Positions 35,641 through 44,972 of a stretch of DNA of 64,000 nt are shown here, piece after piece. Origin of the DNA: DATBRG01 sp036560445. GTDB lineage: Bacteria > Pseudomonadota > Gammaproteobacteria > Burkholderiales > Methylophilaceae. The position numbers were made by a program, and so were the translations under genes. The stretch lies in the NCBI GenBank assembly GCA_036560445.1, contig DATBRG010000004.1, positions 154,878-218,877 on the forward strand. The letters run 5' to 3'. The notes under the pieces are model-generated. The model was not told the origin of the DNA. It ran no database searches and was given only the letters and a program-made list of their open reading frames with translations. Each line of letters starts with the position of its first letter. Position 1 is the first letter of the stretch.

Positions 35641-36443
35641 GTTGAGCTTGTAGGGTGTATATCCTGTTTAATGCCAATTAGCGCCTTAATCAGACATTGC
35701 AGCATGGCTTCATCGCCAGGTGCCTCGGCAATCGCGACCTTTAAACCCAGTTGGCTGGGTTGCTCAGCGATACGCATATGGTTCACACACAATAAGGTAT
35801 TTTTTATCCAGGTTGCGTTCCCTGATCCTGAAATGTTCAACAAATGGCGCATGGCTTCGCTACTGGTAATGACAGCAGCATCCAGTTGCCCATTTTGCCA
35901 CAGCGAGGCTAAAAAACTTGCATCGGATTGTGGATTTACGCGTTGGTAGCATTCAGCAAAACTTACTTCAGCGCCGCGCTCTTTAAGGGTATCGGCCAGC
36001 ACTTCACGCCCACCTACGCCGCGAAATATTATCACGCGCTTGCCAGCCAAGTCCTGCATCTCATGTAACCCCAGTAGCGACTCACTATCAAACCGGTCTT
36101 GTGGCGCCAAAGGGTTGGCGACACCGAATCTTGTCAGTTCCGCCGCTGTCATGGGGCCAATGCTGGCAAAACGTAAATTTTGAGGTATCCGACCAAATTT
36201 TTCCAGCAATCTGGGCATGCTGTTTTGTACAGCATTGGAGCTGATAAAAATAGCCCAGTCATAATTCAATAGTTTGCTTAAAGTCTGGTCGAACTGGGTG
36301 TAATCCTGTAATGGTGCGATCGCTATCAGCGGGAACAGGATTGGGTTGCCACCTTGTTCCGAGATTAATTTACTGAGCTTACCGGCTTGCCCAGCAGGGC
36401 GTGTGATGGCAATATTGCAGCCAGCTAGTGCGGTCTCAGGCAT
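35637..36443 (-). CDS. hemD: Uroporphyrinogen-III synthase
   Basis: Closes hydroxymethylbilane to uroporphyrinogen III while inverting ring D. The 268-residue protein is divergent, as is usual for HemD, but shows ITRPAGQAGKLSKLI near the N-terminus, IFISSNAVQNSMPRL and the central segment FRGVGGREVLADTLKERGA. It overlaps hemC by 8 bases and hemX by 4, which makes the assignment secure. Confidence 0.94.
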   Translation of the reverse strand: MPETALAGCNIAITRPAGQAGKLSKLISEQGGNPILFPLIAIAPLQDYTQFDQTLSKLLNYDWAIFISSNAVQNSMPRLLEKFGRIPQNLRFASIGPMTAAELTRFGVANPLAPQDRFDSESLLGLHEMQDLAGKRVIIFRGVGGREVLADTLKERGAEVSFAECYQRVNPQSDASFLASLWQNGQLDAAVITSSEAMRHLLNISGSGNATWIKNTLLCVNHMRIAEQPSQLGLKVAIAEAPGDEAMLQCLIKALIGIKQDIHPTSST

Positions 36444-37389
36444 GGTCTGCAGGCTGTTGCTGGCCTATGTTGGAGAGTATGCGATCAGCGCCACGGGCAA
36501 TCAGCTTTTTGGCCAACGCTTGCCCCAAAGCTTCAGGATGGTCGCTAGTGCCGCGTATTTCATCACGCAATAGCTCGCGACCATCAGTGGTGGCGACGAA
36601 GCCGGTGATGATGATCTCATTGCCAGAGCGTTCTGCATAAGCACCTAGTGGCACTGTGCAGCTGCCTGCCAATGCACGGCTCATGCTGCGTTCAGCTTCA
36701 ACACAGACAGCAGTGTCTGCGTGATTTAATGGGGCCAGCACTGGCAGCAAATCCAAGCGCGATGCGCTGATCTCGATACCCAGTGCGCCTTGGCCTACGG
36801 CCGGGATGCTATGTTGGGTGGAGATGAATTGCCGGATACGCGATTCCAGCCCAAGGCGCTTGAGCCCAGCAGCAGCAAGGATAATCGCTGCATATTGGCC
36901 CTCATCTAATTTGCGTAAGCGCGTTTGCAAGTTGCCCCGCAAGGATTCGATTTTTAGGTGTGGTAATCGAGCTTGCAGCTGGCTTTGGCGGCGCAAGCTG
37001 GACGTACCAACTATGCTGCCCGCTGGCAATTCATCCAGGCTGTCATGGTTGTTGGAGACAAAAGCATCGCGCGGATCCTCACGCTCACCAATTGCTGCGA
37101 TTGCAAAGCCTTCCGGTAGGTGCATGGGCACATCTTTCATGGAATGTACGGCAAGATCGGCACGGCCATCCGCCAGGGCCTGTTCCAGCTCTTTGACGAA
37201 CAGCCCTTTGCCGCCAATCAGCGCCAAAGGCGAATCCAGAATCTGGTCGCCGGTAGTGGTCATACCGAGGATTTCCACCGTCATCTCTGGATATAGCGTC
37301 TGCAAGGTGCTTTGGATATAACGTGCTTGCCACATGGCAAGGGCACTTTCGCGTGAGGCAATGACTAGTTTTTTGGGCAGGGCATTCAT
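36436..37389 (-). CDS. hemC: Porphobilinogen deaminase (hydroxymethylbilane synthase)
   Basis: Polymerises four porphobilinogen units to hydroxymethylbilane. The 317-residue protein has the N-terminal IASRESALAMWQARYI, the KDVPMHLP and GTSSLRRQSQL motifs and the dipyrromethane-binding cysteine in RALAGSCTVPLGAYAE. It leads the hemC-hemD-hemX-hemY unit, downstream of algZ-algR. Confidence 0.97.
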   Translation of the reverse strand: MNALPKKLVIASRESALAMWQARYIQSTLQTLYPEMTVEILGMTTTGDQILDSPLALIGGKGLFVKELEQALADGRADLAVHSMKDVPMHLPEGFAIAAIGEREDPRDAFVSNNHDSLDELPAGSIVGTSSLRRQSQLQARLPHLKIESLRGNLQTRLRKLDEGQYAAIILAAAGLKRLGLESRIRQFISTQHSIPAVGQGALGIEISASRLDLLPVLAPLNHADTAVCVEAERSMSRALAGSCTVPLGAYAERSGNEIIITGFVATTDGRELLRDEIRGTSDHPEALGQALAKKLIARGADRILSNIGQQQPADHA

Positions 37390-37469
37390 GGATTAACCGG
37401 CTAGGCTGTTTTGAGGGACAGAATAATCATGAAATTTTAACACAGCAGGCTATCAGTCGAACTTATCTG

Positions 37470-38216
37470 CTAGCCGCCCAAGCCACGTAGCACATGTTGC
37501 TGGCGGCGACTGACAGCAATAGTTTCGGGTACATCCTTGAGCAGCGCTACCCAGTGGCTTTCACCATCAGGCTCATGGCGCTTTTCATAGCCGAGTAAGC
37601 TGGATTGCGCTACCAGGCAGTTGCGGTGCAGTCGCAGGAAACGTTCCCCGAATTCATGTTCGATGCTGGTTAGCGATTCTTCAATCAGGTATTCACGCTC
37701 TCTAGTACGCAAGGTGATGTATTTGAGTTCGGCGCGCAGATAGATGACATCATTTACCGGGACCAGAATGACGCGGCCGCGCTCAATCACGCTGAAATGC
37801 GTGCGTTGCGGCTGCAATGGTTTGAGCGCGGCAAGTTGCTTGGGGACCAGCACACGTGCTTTGTTGATGGCTGTTTGCAAGCGTTCCAGGCGGATCGGTT
37901 TCAACAGGTAGTCGACTGCGCTGACGTCAAAGGCCTGCATCGCATAGGCATCAAACGCGGTGGTGAAAATAATGGCAGGCGGAGGTTCTATTTTCTGCAT
38001 ATGCTGTGCCGCTTCCAGGCCATCCATCTGTGGCATGCGGATATCAAGCAACACTATGTCTGGCTTGGTTTCCATGGCGAATGTGAGTGCTTCCTTACCA
38101 TTTTTGGCTTCGCCAACAACAGTAAAGTTACCGATATCTGTCAGCAGCTCGCGCAAGCGATTACGCGCTGGCGTTTCATCATCTGCGATCAGGATATTCA
38201 ACATAGGGGTGTTCAT
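37470..38216 (-). CDS. algR: LytTR-type response regulator (AlgR-like)
   Basis: A 248-residue response regulator: receiver domain with phospho-acceptor Asp58 in IVLLDIRMPQMDG and a C-terminal LytTR DNA-binding domain (about residues 140-245, with FLRLHRNCLV). It overlaps the kinase gene by 4 bases (ATGA). In Pseudomonas the same pair sits next to hemC; here it again precedes hemC, 80 bases away. Its targets are not visible. Confidence 0.92.
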   Translation of the reverse strand: MNTPMLNILIADDETPARNRLRELLTDIGNFTVVGEAKNGKEALTFAMETKPDIVLLDIRMPQMDGLEAAQHMQKIEPPPAIIFTTAFDAYAMQAFDVSAVDYLLKPIRLERLQTAINKARVLVPKQLAALKPLQPQRTHFSVIERGRVILVPVNDVIYLRAELKYITLRTREREYLIEESLTSIEHEFGERFLRLHRNCLVAQSSLLGYEKRHEPDGESHWVALLKDVPETIAVSRRQQHVLRGLGG

Positions 38217-39247
38217 ATCGATATCTGTTGATGGTAGGGGATGACGATATGCACTTCGTAGCGATTTTCTGTAACCCTGCTAGTAAGCGAAGCTTCAGCA
38301 TCGAAATGCAGTGCTAGTCGTTCACGGATATTGGTTAGCGCCATTTTATTACCGCCGTAATGCTCATTCTGCTTGTGATAAGGGTTACTCAAGACCAGAT
38401 GTACCTGATCGCGATTGGCGTAAATATTGATATTAATTTCGCCACCTTCTGCCATGGGCTCTATACCGTGGTATACCGCATTTTCCAGCAAAGGCTGCAA
38501 CACTAGCGGCGGGATCAAGGCGTCTGGCGGCATGTTGTCGATTTGCCAGACTACGTTCAGGCGTTCTTCCAGCCGCAGCTTTTCCAAAGCGAGATATTGC
38601 CGACTTAACCCAAGCTCCTGCGCCAATGGCACCAAATCACGATTATCTGCCATCAGTACGCGAAACAGGTCGGCCATATCCTCAAGCGCAACTTCGGCGC
38701 GCTTGGGGTCACTACGAACCAAAGACAGTACAGCATTAATGCTGTTGAATAGGAAATGCGGCCTGATCCGCGCCTGTAAAGCCTGTAGACGGGCTTCGGT
38801 AATAGCAGGTGTGAGAGCTTTATGGCGAAGATTAAAGTAGTAGAGCACGACGGATGTCACGATCAACGTCAACAGCCAGCTGCGTGACAACACGGGCATG
38901 GAATCGAGCCCGAATATACTGAGGCCGATATAATGCGCGGCGCTGGTGAGCATGAGTTCCAGCAGCATGATGCAAGCAGTCGCAAGAAAGTACGGCATTT
39001 TTTGCAATAAAGGATAAGCCAGATATAACAGTAGCAAGCTTGCCAGCAATATGGGTTGAATAAGGGCTGAAAGCTCGGTTAGCTCGCGCAAGGCATCTTT
39101 TAAGTTTGGGGACAGCAGGATGGCTGCAATTACAGCTAACAGATTGACCAATAACAATATACGCAAACTGACACCAAGATTGTGCAAATCCGGCAGCCGA
39201 CCAGCCGGACGTACAGAAATGTTGCGATTTTGCTTTATACTAATCAT
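38213..39247 (-). CDS. algZ: LytS/AlgZ-type sensor histidine kinase
   Basis: A 344-residue membrane kinase with about four to six N-terminal helices (residues 25-165), then a His_kinase domain with the phospho-acceptor histidine in IRPHFLFNSINAVLS and an ATP-binding domain (LVLQPLLENAVYHGIEP). It lacks a recognisable periplasmic sensor domain, as AlgZ does. It is coupled to algR by overlap. Confidence 0.92.
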   Translation of the reverse strand: MISIKQNRNISVRPAGRLPDLHNLGVSLRILLLVNLLAVIAAILLSPNLKDALRELTELSALIQPILLASLLLLYLAYPLLQKMPYFLATACIMLLELMLTSAAHYIGLSIFGLDSMPVLSRSWLLTLIVTSVVLYYFNLRHKALTPAITEARLQALQARIRPHFLFNSINAVLSLVRSDPKRAEVALEDMADLFRVLMADNRDLVPLAQELGLSRQYLALEKLRLEERLNVVWQIDNMPPDALIPPLVLQPLLENAVYHGIEPMAEGGEININIYANRDQVHLVLSNPYHKQNEHYGGNKMALTNIRERLALHFDAEASLTSRVTENRYEVHIVIPYHQQISI

Positions 39248-39359
39248 ATAAGTATATTATTATTAATCATTTTTCATCATACAAGCTAATTTAAGTTGAA
39301 AAAATCACAGTTGCAAACTGAAATAGAAGTAAAACTGGAAAAAGTGAAATCAGGAAATA

Positions 39360-40751
39360 ATGAAAGAAGATAAACCCAAAACTTGGTCAGGTCGTTTTAA
39401 CGAGCCTGTAGCTGAGCTGGTGAAACGTTATACCGCTTCAGTAAGTTTCGATCAGCGCTTAGCTGAATTTGATATTCAGGGCTCGCTTGCACATGCTCGC
39501 ATGCTGGGTGCGCAGGGCATTATTAGTATGGCTGACGTCAAGGTTATCGAGGCTGGCTTGGATGAGATATTACAAGAAATTCGTGCAGGTAAATTCGAAT
39601 GGCTGCTTGATCTGGAAGATGTCCACCTTAATATCGAGAAACGCCTTACTGACAAGATAGGCGATGCAGGCAAGCGCTTACATACTGGCCGTTCCCGCAA
39701 CGACCAAGTGGCCACTGACGTGCGCTTATGGTTACGCGCAACATCGGATGATGTGATTGCGGCCATCCGCAAGCTACAGTTATCCATTGTTGACCTTGCG
39801 GAGCAGCATGCGGAAACTGCCATGCCCGGTTTTACCCACCTACAAGTGGCGCAACCGGTGACTTTTGGCCACCACCTGCTGGCTTATTTTGAGATGCTGC
39901 AGCGCGATGCCGAGCGTTTTGCTGATGCACGCAAACGTATCAACCGCTTACCTCTGGGGGCTGCTGCCTTGGCGGGTACCAGCTATCCGATTAACCGCGA
40001 GATGGTGGCCAGGGAACTGGGTTTCGACAGCGTCTGTGAAAATTCACTGGATGCTGTTTCCGATCGTGACTTTGCGATTGAATTCACCGCTGCTGCGGCA
40101 CTGGTGATGACCCATCTTTCGCGCTTTTCGGAAGAACTCATCCTCTGGTCCAGCCCACGTTTTGGTTTTATTGATATAGCTGACCGCTTCTGTACCGGCT
40201 CATCCATCATGCCGCAGAAAAAGAACCCGGATGTACCTGAATTGGTGCGCGGTAAGACCGGTCGCGTCAATGGCCATCTGGTGGCCTTGCTTACCCTGAT
40301 GAAAGGCCAGCCATTGGCCTACAACAAGGATAACCAGGAAGACAAGGAACCGTTGTTTGATACAGCGGATACCATACTAGTGACGCTGGAAATCTATGCC
40401 GACATGCTGCGCGGTATCAAGGTGGATAAGGACGCGATGCACGCTGCTGCGACAGAGGGTTTTGCTACCGCTACCGATCTCGCCGACTATCTGGTGAAAA
40501 AGGGTACACCATTCCGTGATGCCCATGAGGTAGTTGCGCTGGCGGTGCGTCACGCGGTGGCTAAAGGCTGTGATCTGGCGGATTTGTCCTTGTCGGAGCT
40601 ACAGCAATTCAGTAAGCAGATTAGGGAAGATGTTTATGCTGTGTTGACCCTGGAAGGCTCGCTTGCCAGCCGCAATCATCGCGGTGGTACTGCACCGGAC
40701 CAAGTCAAGCTGGCAATTGGCCGTGCTCGCCAGTTGCTCGAGGCTACTTGA
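39360..40751 (+). CDS. argH: Argininosuccinate lyase
   Basis: Last step of arginine synthesis: argininosuccinate to arginine and fumarate. The 463-residue protein shows HTGRSRNDQVATDVRLW and the fumarase-superfamily signature GSSIMPQKKNPD. Length is typical. The 112-base region before it, shared with divergent algZ, is AT-rich. Another arginine gene, argC, lies at 55919. Confidence 0.98.
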   Translation: MKEDKPKTWSGRFNEPVAELVKRYTASVSFDQRLAEFDIQGSLAHARMLGAQGIISMADVKVIEAGLDEILQEIRAGKFEWLLDLEDVHLNIEKRLTDKIGDAGKRLHTGRSRNDQVATDVRLWLRATSDDVIAAIRKLQLSIVDLAEQHAETAMPGFTHLQVAQPVTFGHHLLAYFEMLQRDAERFADARKRINRLPLGAAALAGTSYPINREMVARELGFDSVCENSLDAVSDRDFAIEFTAAAALVMTHLSRFSEELILWSSPRFGFIDIADRFCTGSSIMPQKKNPDVPELVRGKTGRVNGHLVALLTLMKGQPLAYNKDNQEDKEPLFDTADTILVTLEIYADMLRGIKVDKDAMHAAATEGFATATDLADYLVKKGTPFRDAHEVVALAVRHAVAKGCDLADLSLSELQQFSKQIREDVYAVLTLEGSLASRNHRGGTAPDQVKLAIGRARQLLEAT

Positions 40752-40761
40752 GTTGGGGTCA

Positions 40762-42177
40762 TTGCGCTTATGCTTGGGCGCTAATTTATTCCTTCGGCAA
40801 AACGGGTTTTTTGCCAAGATATCCAACGCCGGATTTCCCCTGCTGCTGGCGGCTGTAATGTGGTGTAGTAGCTTGGTGATGGCAGAATTATCAGCCGATG
40901 ATCCCATTGTGGATACGCCGGATACTATTACTTGGCCTATGCTGCCAGGGGATAGCGTGAACCGCATAGCTGCGCTGTTTTACCCCGGCAATAAACCCAT
41001 GCAGCGGCGCTTCGTTGCCAAGACGCTGAAGCTTAGCCATGAGCTCTACCCAAACTTGAATCCGGCAGAAACCTTCGCACAGCCTGCCACCTTGATTGTC
41101 CCCGAACTGAGAGCTTTATCCTCGCAGGCCAAGCCTTTCAAGGCGCATCGTCGTCATTCCGGTAAAACCCTCAAATTGCGCATGAGTTACAAGATTCAAG
41201 AGCAAGTTACACCAGAAATGCAGGCTAAGTATGAAGACTTGAGCAGTCGCAACCAAGCCATGAAGCAGGATCTGGAACGCCTGAATCTGCGGTTGAGCGA
41301 TTTGCAATTGAATCTGGATCAACTCAAGCTTGCCGCAGAGAATAATCAGGTCACCAAGCAGATCGCGGTTTCTGTGTTTATCAAAGCACCGGCTCCAGAA
41401 AGCCCGGTATCTCCGAAATCCCCGCCACCGGCTAATATGCCGCCACTACCACCACATCGGTCGGTAGAAGTGCAACAGGACTGGATGGATTCTGCGTGGG
41501 TCATGTTATTGGTGCAGTTTTTAATGCTGGTGTTAGGGCTGATTCTGGCGATTTTTGTCTGGCGCTGGCTGCGCAAGCGCATGGCCAGGCAGCTTGAGGA
41601 CAAGACCGATAAACAGATGGATGCCATGCATAAAAACGCACTGGATAAAATCAATGCGCCACTATTTGACTTGAACAAAGTAGAAACCAGTGGCGATGTA
41701 GATCCTGGCATTCTCTCTGTTGAAGAGATTGATTCAGTGGTTGAAGAAGCCAGGATTTTTGTCAGCATGGACCGGGTGAATGAAGCCAAATCATTGTTGA
41801 CTAGTTATATTGAAGAGTTACCGAAGGCTGCTCTGGCGCCCTGGCTTTACCTCATGGACATCTATCGCGATGAGAACCAGAAAGACGAATTTATAGCATT
41901 GGCCAAGCGCTTCCATCAGACATTTAATGTGATGGCGCCACAATGGGAAGATGTGCAGGTGGCGATGGTAGTGGCAAAAAGCCTGGAAGAGTTCCCGCAC
42001 ATCGTTTCACAGCTGTTAAACAAGTGGGCAGCGGGCCAGGCGAAACCTTACCTGGAAGAATTGCTGTCAGATAATCGTGAAGGCGAGCGTACTGGCTTCA
42101 GCTTGGAGGTTCTGGAAGAAATCATGACCTTGCAGGGCTTGTTGGAAATACGCGACGAGATCTCGGTGCAGGCCTAG
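40762..42177 (+). CDS. FimV-like membrane protein with LysM-type domain
   Basis: About 471 residues. A signal peptide (FPLLLAAVMWCSSLVMA) leads to a LysM-like segment (MLPGDSVNRIAALFYPGNKPMQRRF, cited in part) and a coiled coil with a Pro-rich linker (SPKSPPPANMPPLPP). A membrane helix follows (WVMLLVQFLMLVLGLILAIF), then a cytoplasmic region with a FimV-type C-terminal stretch (ILSVEEIDSVVEEARIFVSM). This resembles FimV/TspA, which organises cell poles and pilus or secretion machinery. No ATG exists before the signal peptide; TTG codons at 40753, 40762 and 40774 are options. I used 40762 because a GGGG lies just before it, so the start is uncertain. Confidence 0.8.
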   Translation: MRLCLGANLFLRQNGFFAKISNAGFPLLLAAVMWCSSLVMAELSADDPIVDTPDTITWPMLPGDSVNRIAALFYPGNKPMQRRFVAKTLKLSHELYPNLNPAETFAQPATLIVPELRALSSQAKPFKAHRRHSGKTLKLRMSYKIQEQVTPEMQAKYEDLSSRNQAMKQDLERLNLRLSDLQLNLDQLKLAAENNQVTKQIAVSVFIKAPAPESPVSPKSPPPANMPPLPPHRSVEVQQDWMDSAWVMLLVQFLMLVLGLILAIFVWRWLRKRMARQLEDKTDKQMDAMHKNALDKINAPLFDLNKVETSGDVDPGILSVEEIDSVVEEARIFVSMDRVNEAKSLLTSYIEELPKAALAPWLYLMDIYRDENQKDEFIALAKRFHQTFNVMAPQWEDVQVAMVVAKSLEEFPHIVSQLLNKWAAGQAKPYLEELLSDNREGERTGFSLEVLEEIMTLQGLLEIRDEISVQA

Positions 42178-42184
42178 CATAAAA

Positions 42185-43378
42185 TCAAGGCAAAAAGAGT
42201 TGTAGCAGTTCGTTCAAAAAGCGCTGACCCAATAGCGTCGGCTTAATCGTCTCAGCATTCACCTCAATCAATCCGCGCTGCTTTGCCTGTTTCAGGCCAG
42301 CTTCTACTTTGGCTAGCGGCAAACCCGTGCGTTGCTGGAATAAGCCTATGGGGAAACCTTCGGTTAGGCGCAGCGCATTCATCATGAATTCAAATCCCAG
42401 CTCGTCAGTGCCAATTACCCATTCGCGCTCCACGGCTTCACCGGCCTTTTCCAGAAACAACTTGGGGTGTTTGTGGCGGCTTTCGCGCGTTATCTTGTCG
42501 TGATAGCTTAATTTGCTATGGGCCCCGGCGCCTATTCCCAGGTAATCGCCAAACTGCCAGTAGTTAAGGTTGTGCCGACATTGTTTGCCATGCTTGGCAA
42601 AGGCCGAGGTTTCATAATGCTCGTAACCGTGAGTGCTGAGCACATCCTCAATCGCTTCCTGCATGGCGGCGCTGGTGTCGTCATCTGGTAGTGGCGGAGG
42701 GGTGCGGTGGAAGGGCGTATTGGGTTCCAGAGTCAGGTGGTAAAAGGATAGGTGCGCCGGGCTTAGGCTACAGGCGCGCTCGGCATCGGCAAGCGCATCG
42801 GACATGCTCTGCCCGGGCAGCGCATACATGACATCAAGATTCACCTGCTCAAAGGTCGCGAGTGCCAGCTCGGCAGCGATATAGGCCTGCCGGTCGTCGT
42901 GGATGCGGCCCAAGGCTCTTAGGTAGCGACTATCAAAGCTTTGTATGCCGAGTGATAAACGATTAACGCCGGCCTCGTGGTAGCCCTTGAAATGCGCCGA
43001 ATCAACTGTGCCTGGATTGGCCTCCAACGTGATCTCTGCGCCGTACTCAAGCTGTGTCAATGCACGAACATTGCTCAGAATCCGGTCTATGGATTCAGGC
43101 GAAAACAGGCTGGGTGTGCCACCACCAAAAAAGATACTACGCACTTTGCGGCCCCAGATTTTTGGGGTGGCCTGCTCTAAATCAGCAATCAGTGCCGAAA
43201 CGTATTGCTTCTCGGGAATATCGGTGCGCGACTCATGCGAATTGAAATCGCAATATGGGCATTTTTTCACACACCATGGGATGTGGATGTAGAGTGAGAG
43301 AGGCGGCGGAGTCTTGAGTCCAGAAGCAGTGATATCGCCGGCGAGCGGCGCTTCACTTACCGGTATGATCGGGATCAT
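42185..43378 (-). CDS. hemW: Radical SAM heme chaperone HemW
   Basis: A 397-residue protein related to oxygen-independent coproporphyrinogen oxidase. The radical SAM cysteines are Cys36, Cys40 and Cys43 in PWCVKKCPYCDF. FFGGGTPSL and the GIQSFDSRYLRALGR block follow. HemW proteins deliver heme to target enzymes and lack true HemN activity. The gene is the last of the rph-rdgB-unknown-hemW string and overlaps the preceding gene by 26 bases. It ends 7 bases from the convergent FimV-like gene, with no terminator visible between them. Confidence 0.93.
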   Translation of the reverse strand: MIPIIPVSEAPLAGDITASGLKTPPPLSLYIHIPWCVKKCPYCDFNSHESRTDIPEKQYVSALIADLEQATPKIWGRKVRSIFFGGGTPSLFSPESIDRILSNVRALTQLEYGAEITLEANPGTVDSAHFKGYHEAGVNRLSLGIQSFDSRYLRALGRIHDDRQAYIAAELALATFEQVNLDVMYALPGQSMSDALADAERACSLSPAHLSFYHLTLEPNTPFHRTPPPLPDDDTSAAMQEAIEDVLSTHGYEHYETSAFAKHGKQCRHNLNYWQFGDYLGIGAGAHSKLSYHDKITRESRHKHPKLFLEKAGEAVEREWVIGTDELGFEFMMNALRLTEGFPIGLFQQRTGLPLAKVEAGLKQAKQRGLIEVNAETIKPTLLGQRFLNELLQLFLP

Positions 43379-43592
43379 TGGGTAGATAAGGATTGATAAG
43401 CTCGTCCACCAGTTTGTGCAAAGCCGCGCGTATCTGGGCTTCCGAGACTTCCATCAGCAGGCCATCCTCCAGCGCGTCCTGGGCGATCTGCTTGAGCTCG
43501 TCAAAGTTTTCAGTCATGACTTTGACCTTTTCGGTACATGAGACGATAGATTTATCATCACGTACCCATTTCGGCCATTTGTTGCTACTCAT
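43353..43592 (-). CDS. Small conserved-looking protein of unknown function
   Basis: A 79-residue acidic protein that I cannot assign. It starts MSSNKWPKWVRDDKSIVSCT; the rest is predicted helical (FDELKQIAQDALEDGLLMEV, then IRAALHKLVDELINPYLP). It has no signal peptide or membrane helix. It overlaps rdgB by 4 bases (ATGA) and hemW by 26, so it is almost certainly translated. A link to either nucleotide cleaning or heme delivery is only positional. Confidence 0.8.
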   Translation of the reverse strand: MSSNKWPKWVRDDKSIVSCTEKVKVMTENFDELKQIAQDALEDGLLMEVSEAQIRAALHKLVDELINPYLPNDPDHTGK

Positions 43593-44203
43593 TTCAATCT
43601 CTCTAACATATGCAGCATTTTTGCCAGTGCCTGACCGCGATGGCTGATGCGGTTCTTAATCTCTATCGGCAACTCTGCGCCAGTTTTATCGGTTTTGGCA
43701 TCGAGAAAAATCGGGTCGTAACCAAATCCACCTTCACCACGCGGTGATTCAAGGATTTCGCCTGGCCATATACCCTCAGCTATTAGTGGCTGTGGGTCAT
43801 CAGCGTATCTCACCAGCACCATCACACAATAATAGTGGGCATAACGGTTTTTCTCACCCTTAAGGCTTTGAAGCAATTTTGCGTTATTTTGTTCATCCTG
43901 CTTCCCTGATGTGTTGCCCTCACCAGCGTAGCGCGCAGAGTGCACGCCTGGTGCGCCTTGCAAGGCATCCACACAGATACCGGAATCATCAGCCAAAGCA
44001 GGCAGGCCCGTATGGCGGCTAGCGTGGCGTGCCTTGGTGAGCGCGTTTTCGATGAACGTGCAATAGGGCTCCTCTGCTTCTGGGATTGCAAATTCAGACT
44101 GCGGTAGTACCTCAATACTCAAGGGCTGAAGCAGGTGCTGAATCTCACGCAGTTTTCCAGCGTTACCTGTGGCGATGACCAGTTTTTTTAGTGGGTATTG
44201 CAC
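43589..44203 (-). CDS. rdgB: dITP/XTP pyrophosphatase (RdgB/HAM1)
   Basis: Removes non-canonical purine nucleotides such as dITP and XTP. The 204-residue protein has the HAM1 motifs VIATGNAGKLREI, GLPALADDSGICVDALQGAPG and FGYDPIFL, and SHRGQALAKM at the end. It follows rph by 2 bases, a pairing common in Betaproteobacteria. Confidence 0.97.
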   Translation of the reverse strand: MQYPLKKLVIATGNAGKLREIQHLLQPLSIEVLPQSEFAIPEAEEPYCTFIENALTKARHASRHTGLPALADDSGICVDALQGAPGVHSARYAGEGNTSGKQDEQNNAKLLQSLKGEKNRYAHYYCVMVLVRYADDPQPLIAEGIWPGEILESPRGEGGFGYDPIFLDAKTDKTGAELPIEIKNRISHRGQALAKMLHMLERLK

Positions 44204-44205
44204 GC

Positions 44206-44922
44206 TTAAATACCTAATACAGCTTTCTGCTTGGCCAGTAATTCGCGTATGCCACCTGCTGCCAGATCCAGCATGGCGTTCATGGCGTCGCGCTGGAATG
44301 GCTCGCCCTCGGCTGTACCCTGAATCTCAACAAAGCCACCGTTCCCGGTCATCACCACGTTCATGTCGGTATCGCAGTCGGAATCTTCTATATAGTCCAA
44401 GTCCAGTACTGGCATACCCTGATACACTCCGACCGAAATCGCAGCGACTGTGTCACGCAGGGGAGATTCAGTGATCAGGCCTTTTTTGAGTAAATGGCTT
44501 ACGGCGTCATGCAACGCCACATAAGCGCCGGTAATGGCGGCAGTACGGGTGCCGCCGTCGGCCTGGATGACGTCACAATCAATCTGGATGCTGCGTTCGC
44601 CAAGTTTTTGCAAATCGATGATCGCTCTAAGGCTGCGGCCAATCAGGCGCTGGATTTCTTGCGTGCGGCCTGATTGCTTGCCCTTTGCTGCTTCCCTGTC
44701 CATACGGCTACCGGTAGAGCGTGGCAGCATGCCGTATTCAGCAGTGACCCAGCCTTGGTTTTTGCCACGTAAGAACCCTGGGACTTTTTCATCGACGCTT
44801 GCCGTGCATAACACATGCGTATCGCCAAACTTGACCAGTACCGAGCCCTCGGCATGCTTAGTGTAATGGCGGATGATTTCAACAGGGCGCAACTGGTTTG
44901 CTGCGCGTTGGCTTGGTCGCAT
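44206..44922 (-). CDS. rph: Ribonuclease PH
   Basis: Phosphorolytic 3'-5' exoribonuclease that trims tRNA 3' ends. The 238-residue protein has MRPSQRAANQLRPVEI at the start and KFGDTHVLCTASV, SGRTQEIQRLIGRSLRA and QADGGTRTAAITGA, all family hallmarks. The length equals that of full-length Rph. Confidence 0.98.
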   Translation of the reverse strand: MRPSQRAANQLRPVEIIRHYTKHAEGSVLVKFGDTHVLCTASVDEKVPGFLRGKNQGWVTAEYGMLPRSTGSRMDREAAKGKQSGRTQEIQRLIGRSLRAIIDLQKLGERSIQIDCDVIQADGGTRTAAITGAYVALHDAVSHLLKKGLITESPLRDTVAAISVGVYQGMPVLDLDYIEDSDCDTDMNVVMTGNGGFVEIQGTAEGEPFQRDAMNAMLDLAAGGIRELLAKQKAVLGI

Positions 44923-44972
44923 GGAATTTTCCGAATACGTTAAAAACGGAATTATAAGCCAACGCTATGAAA

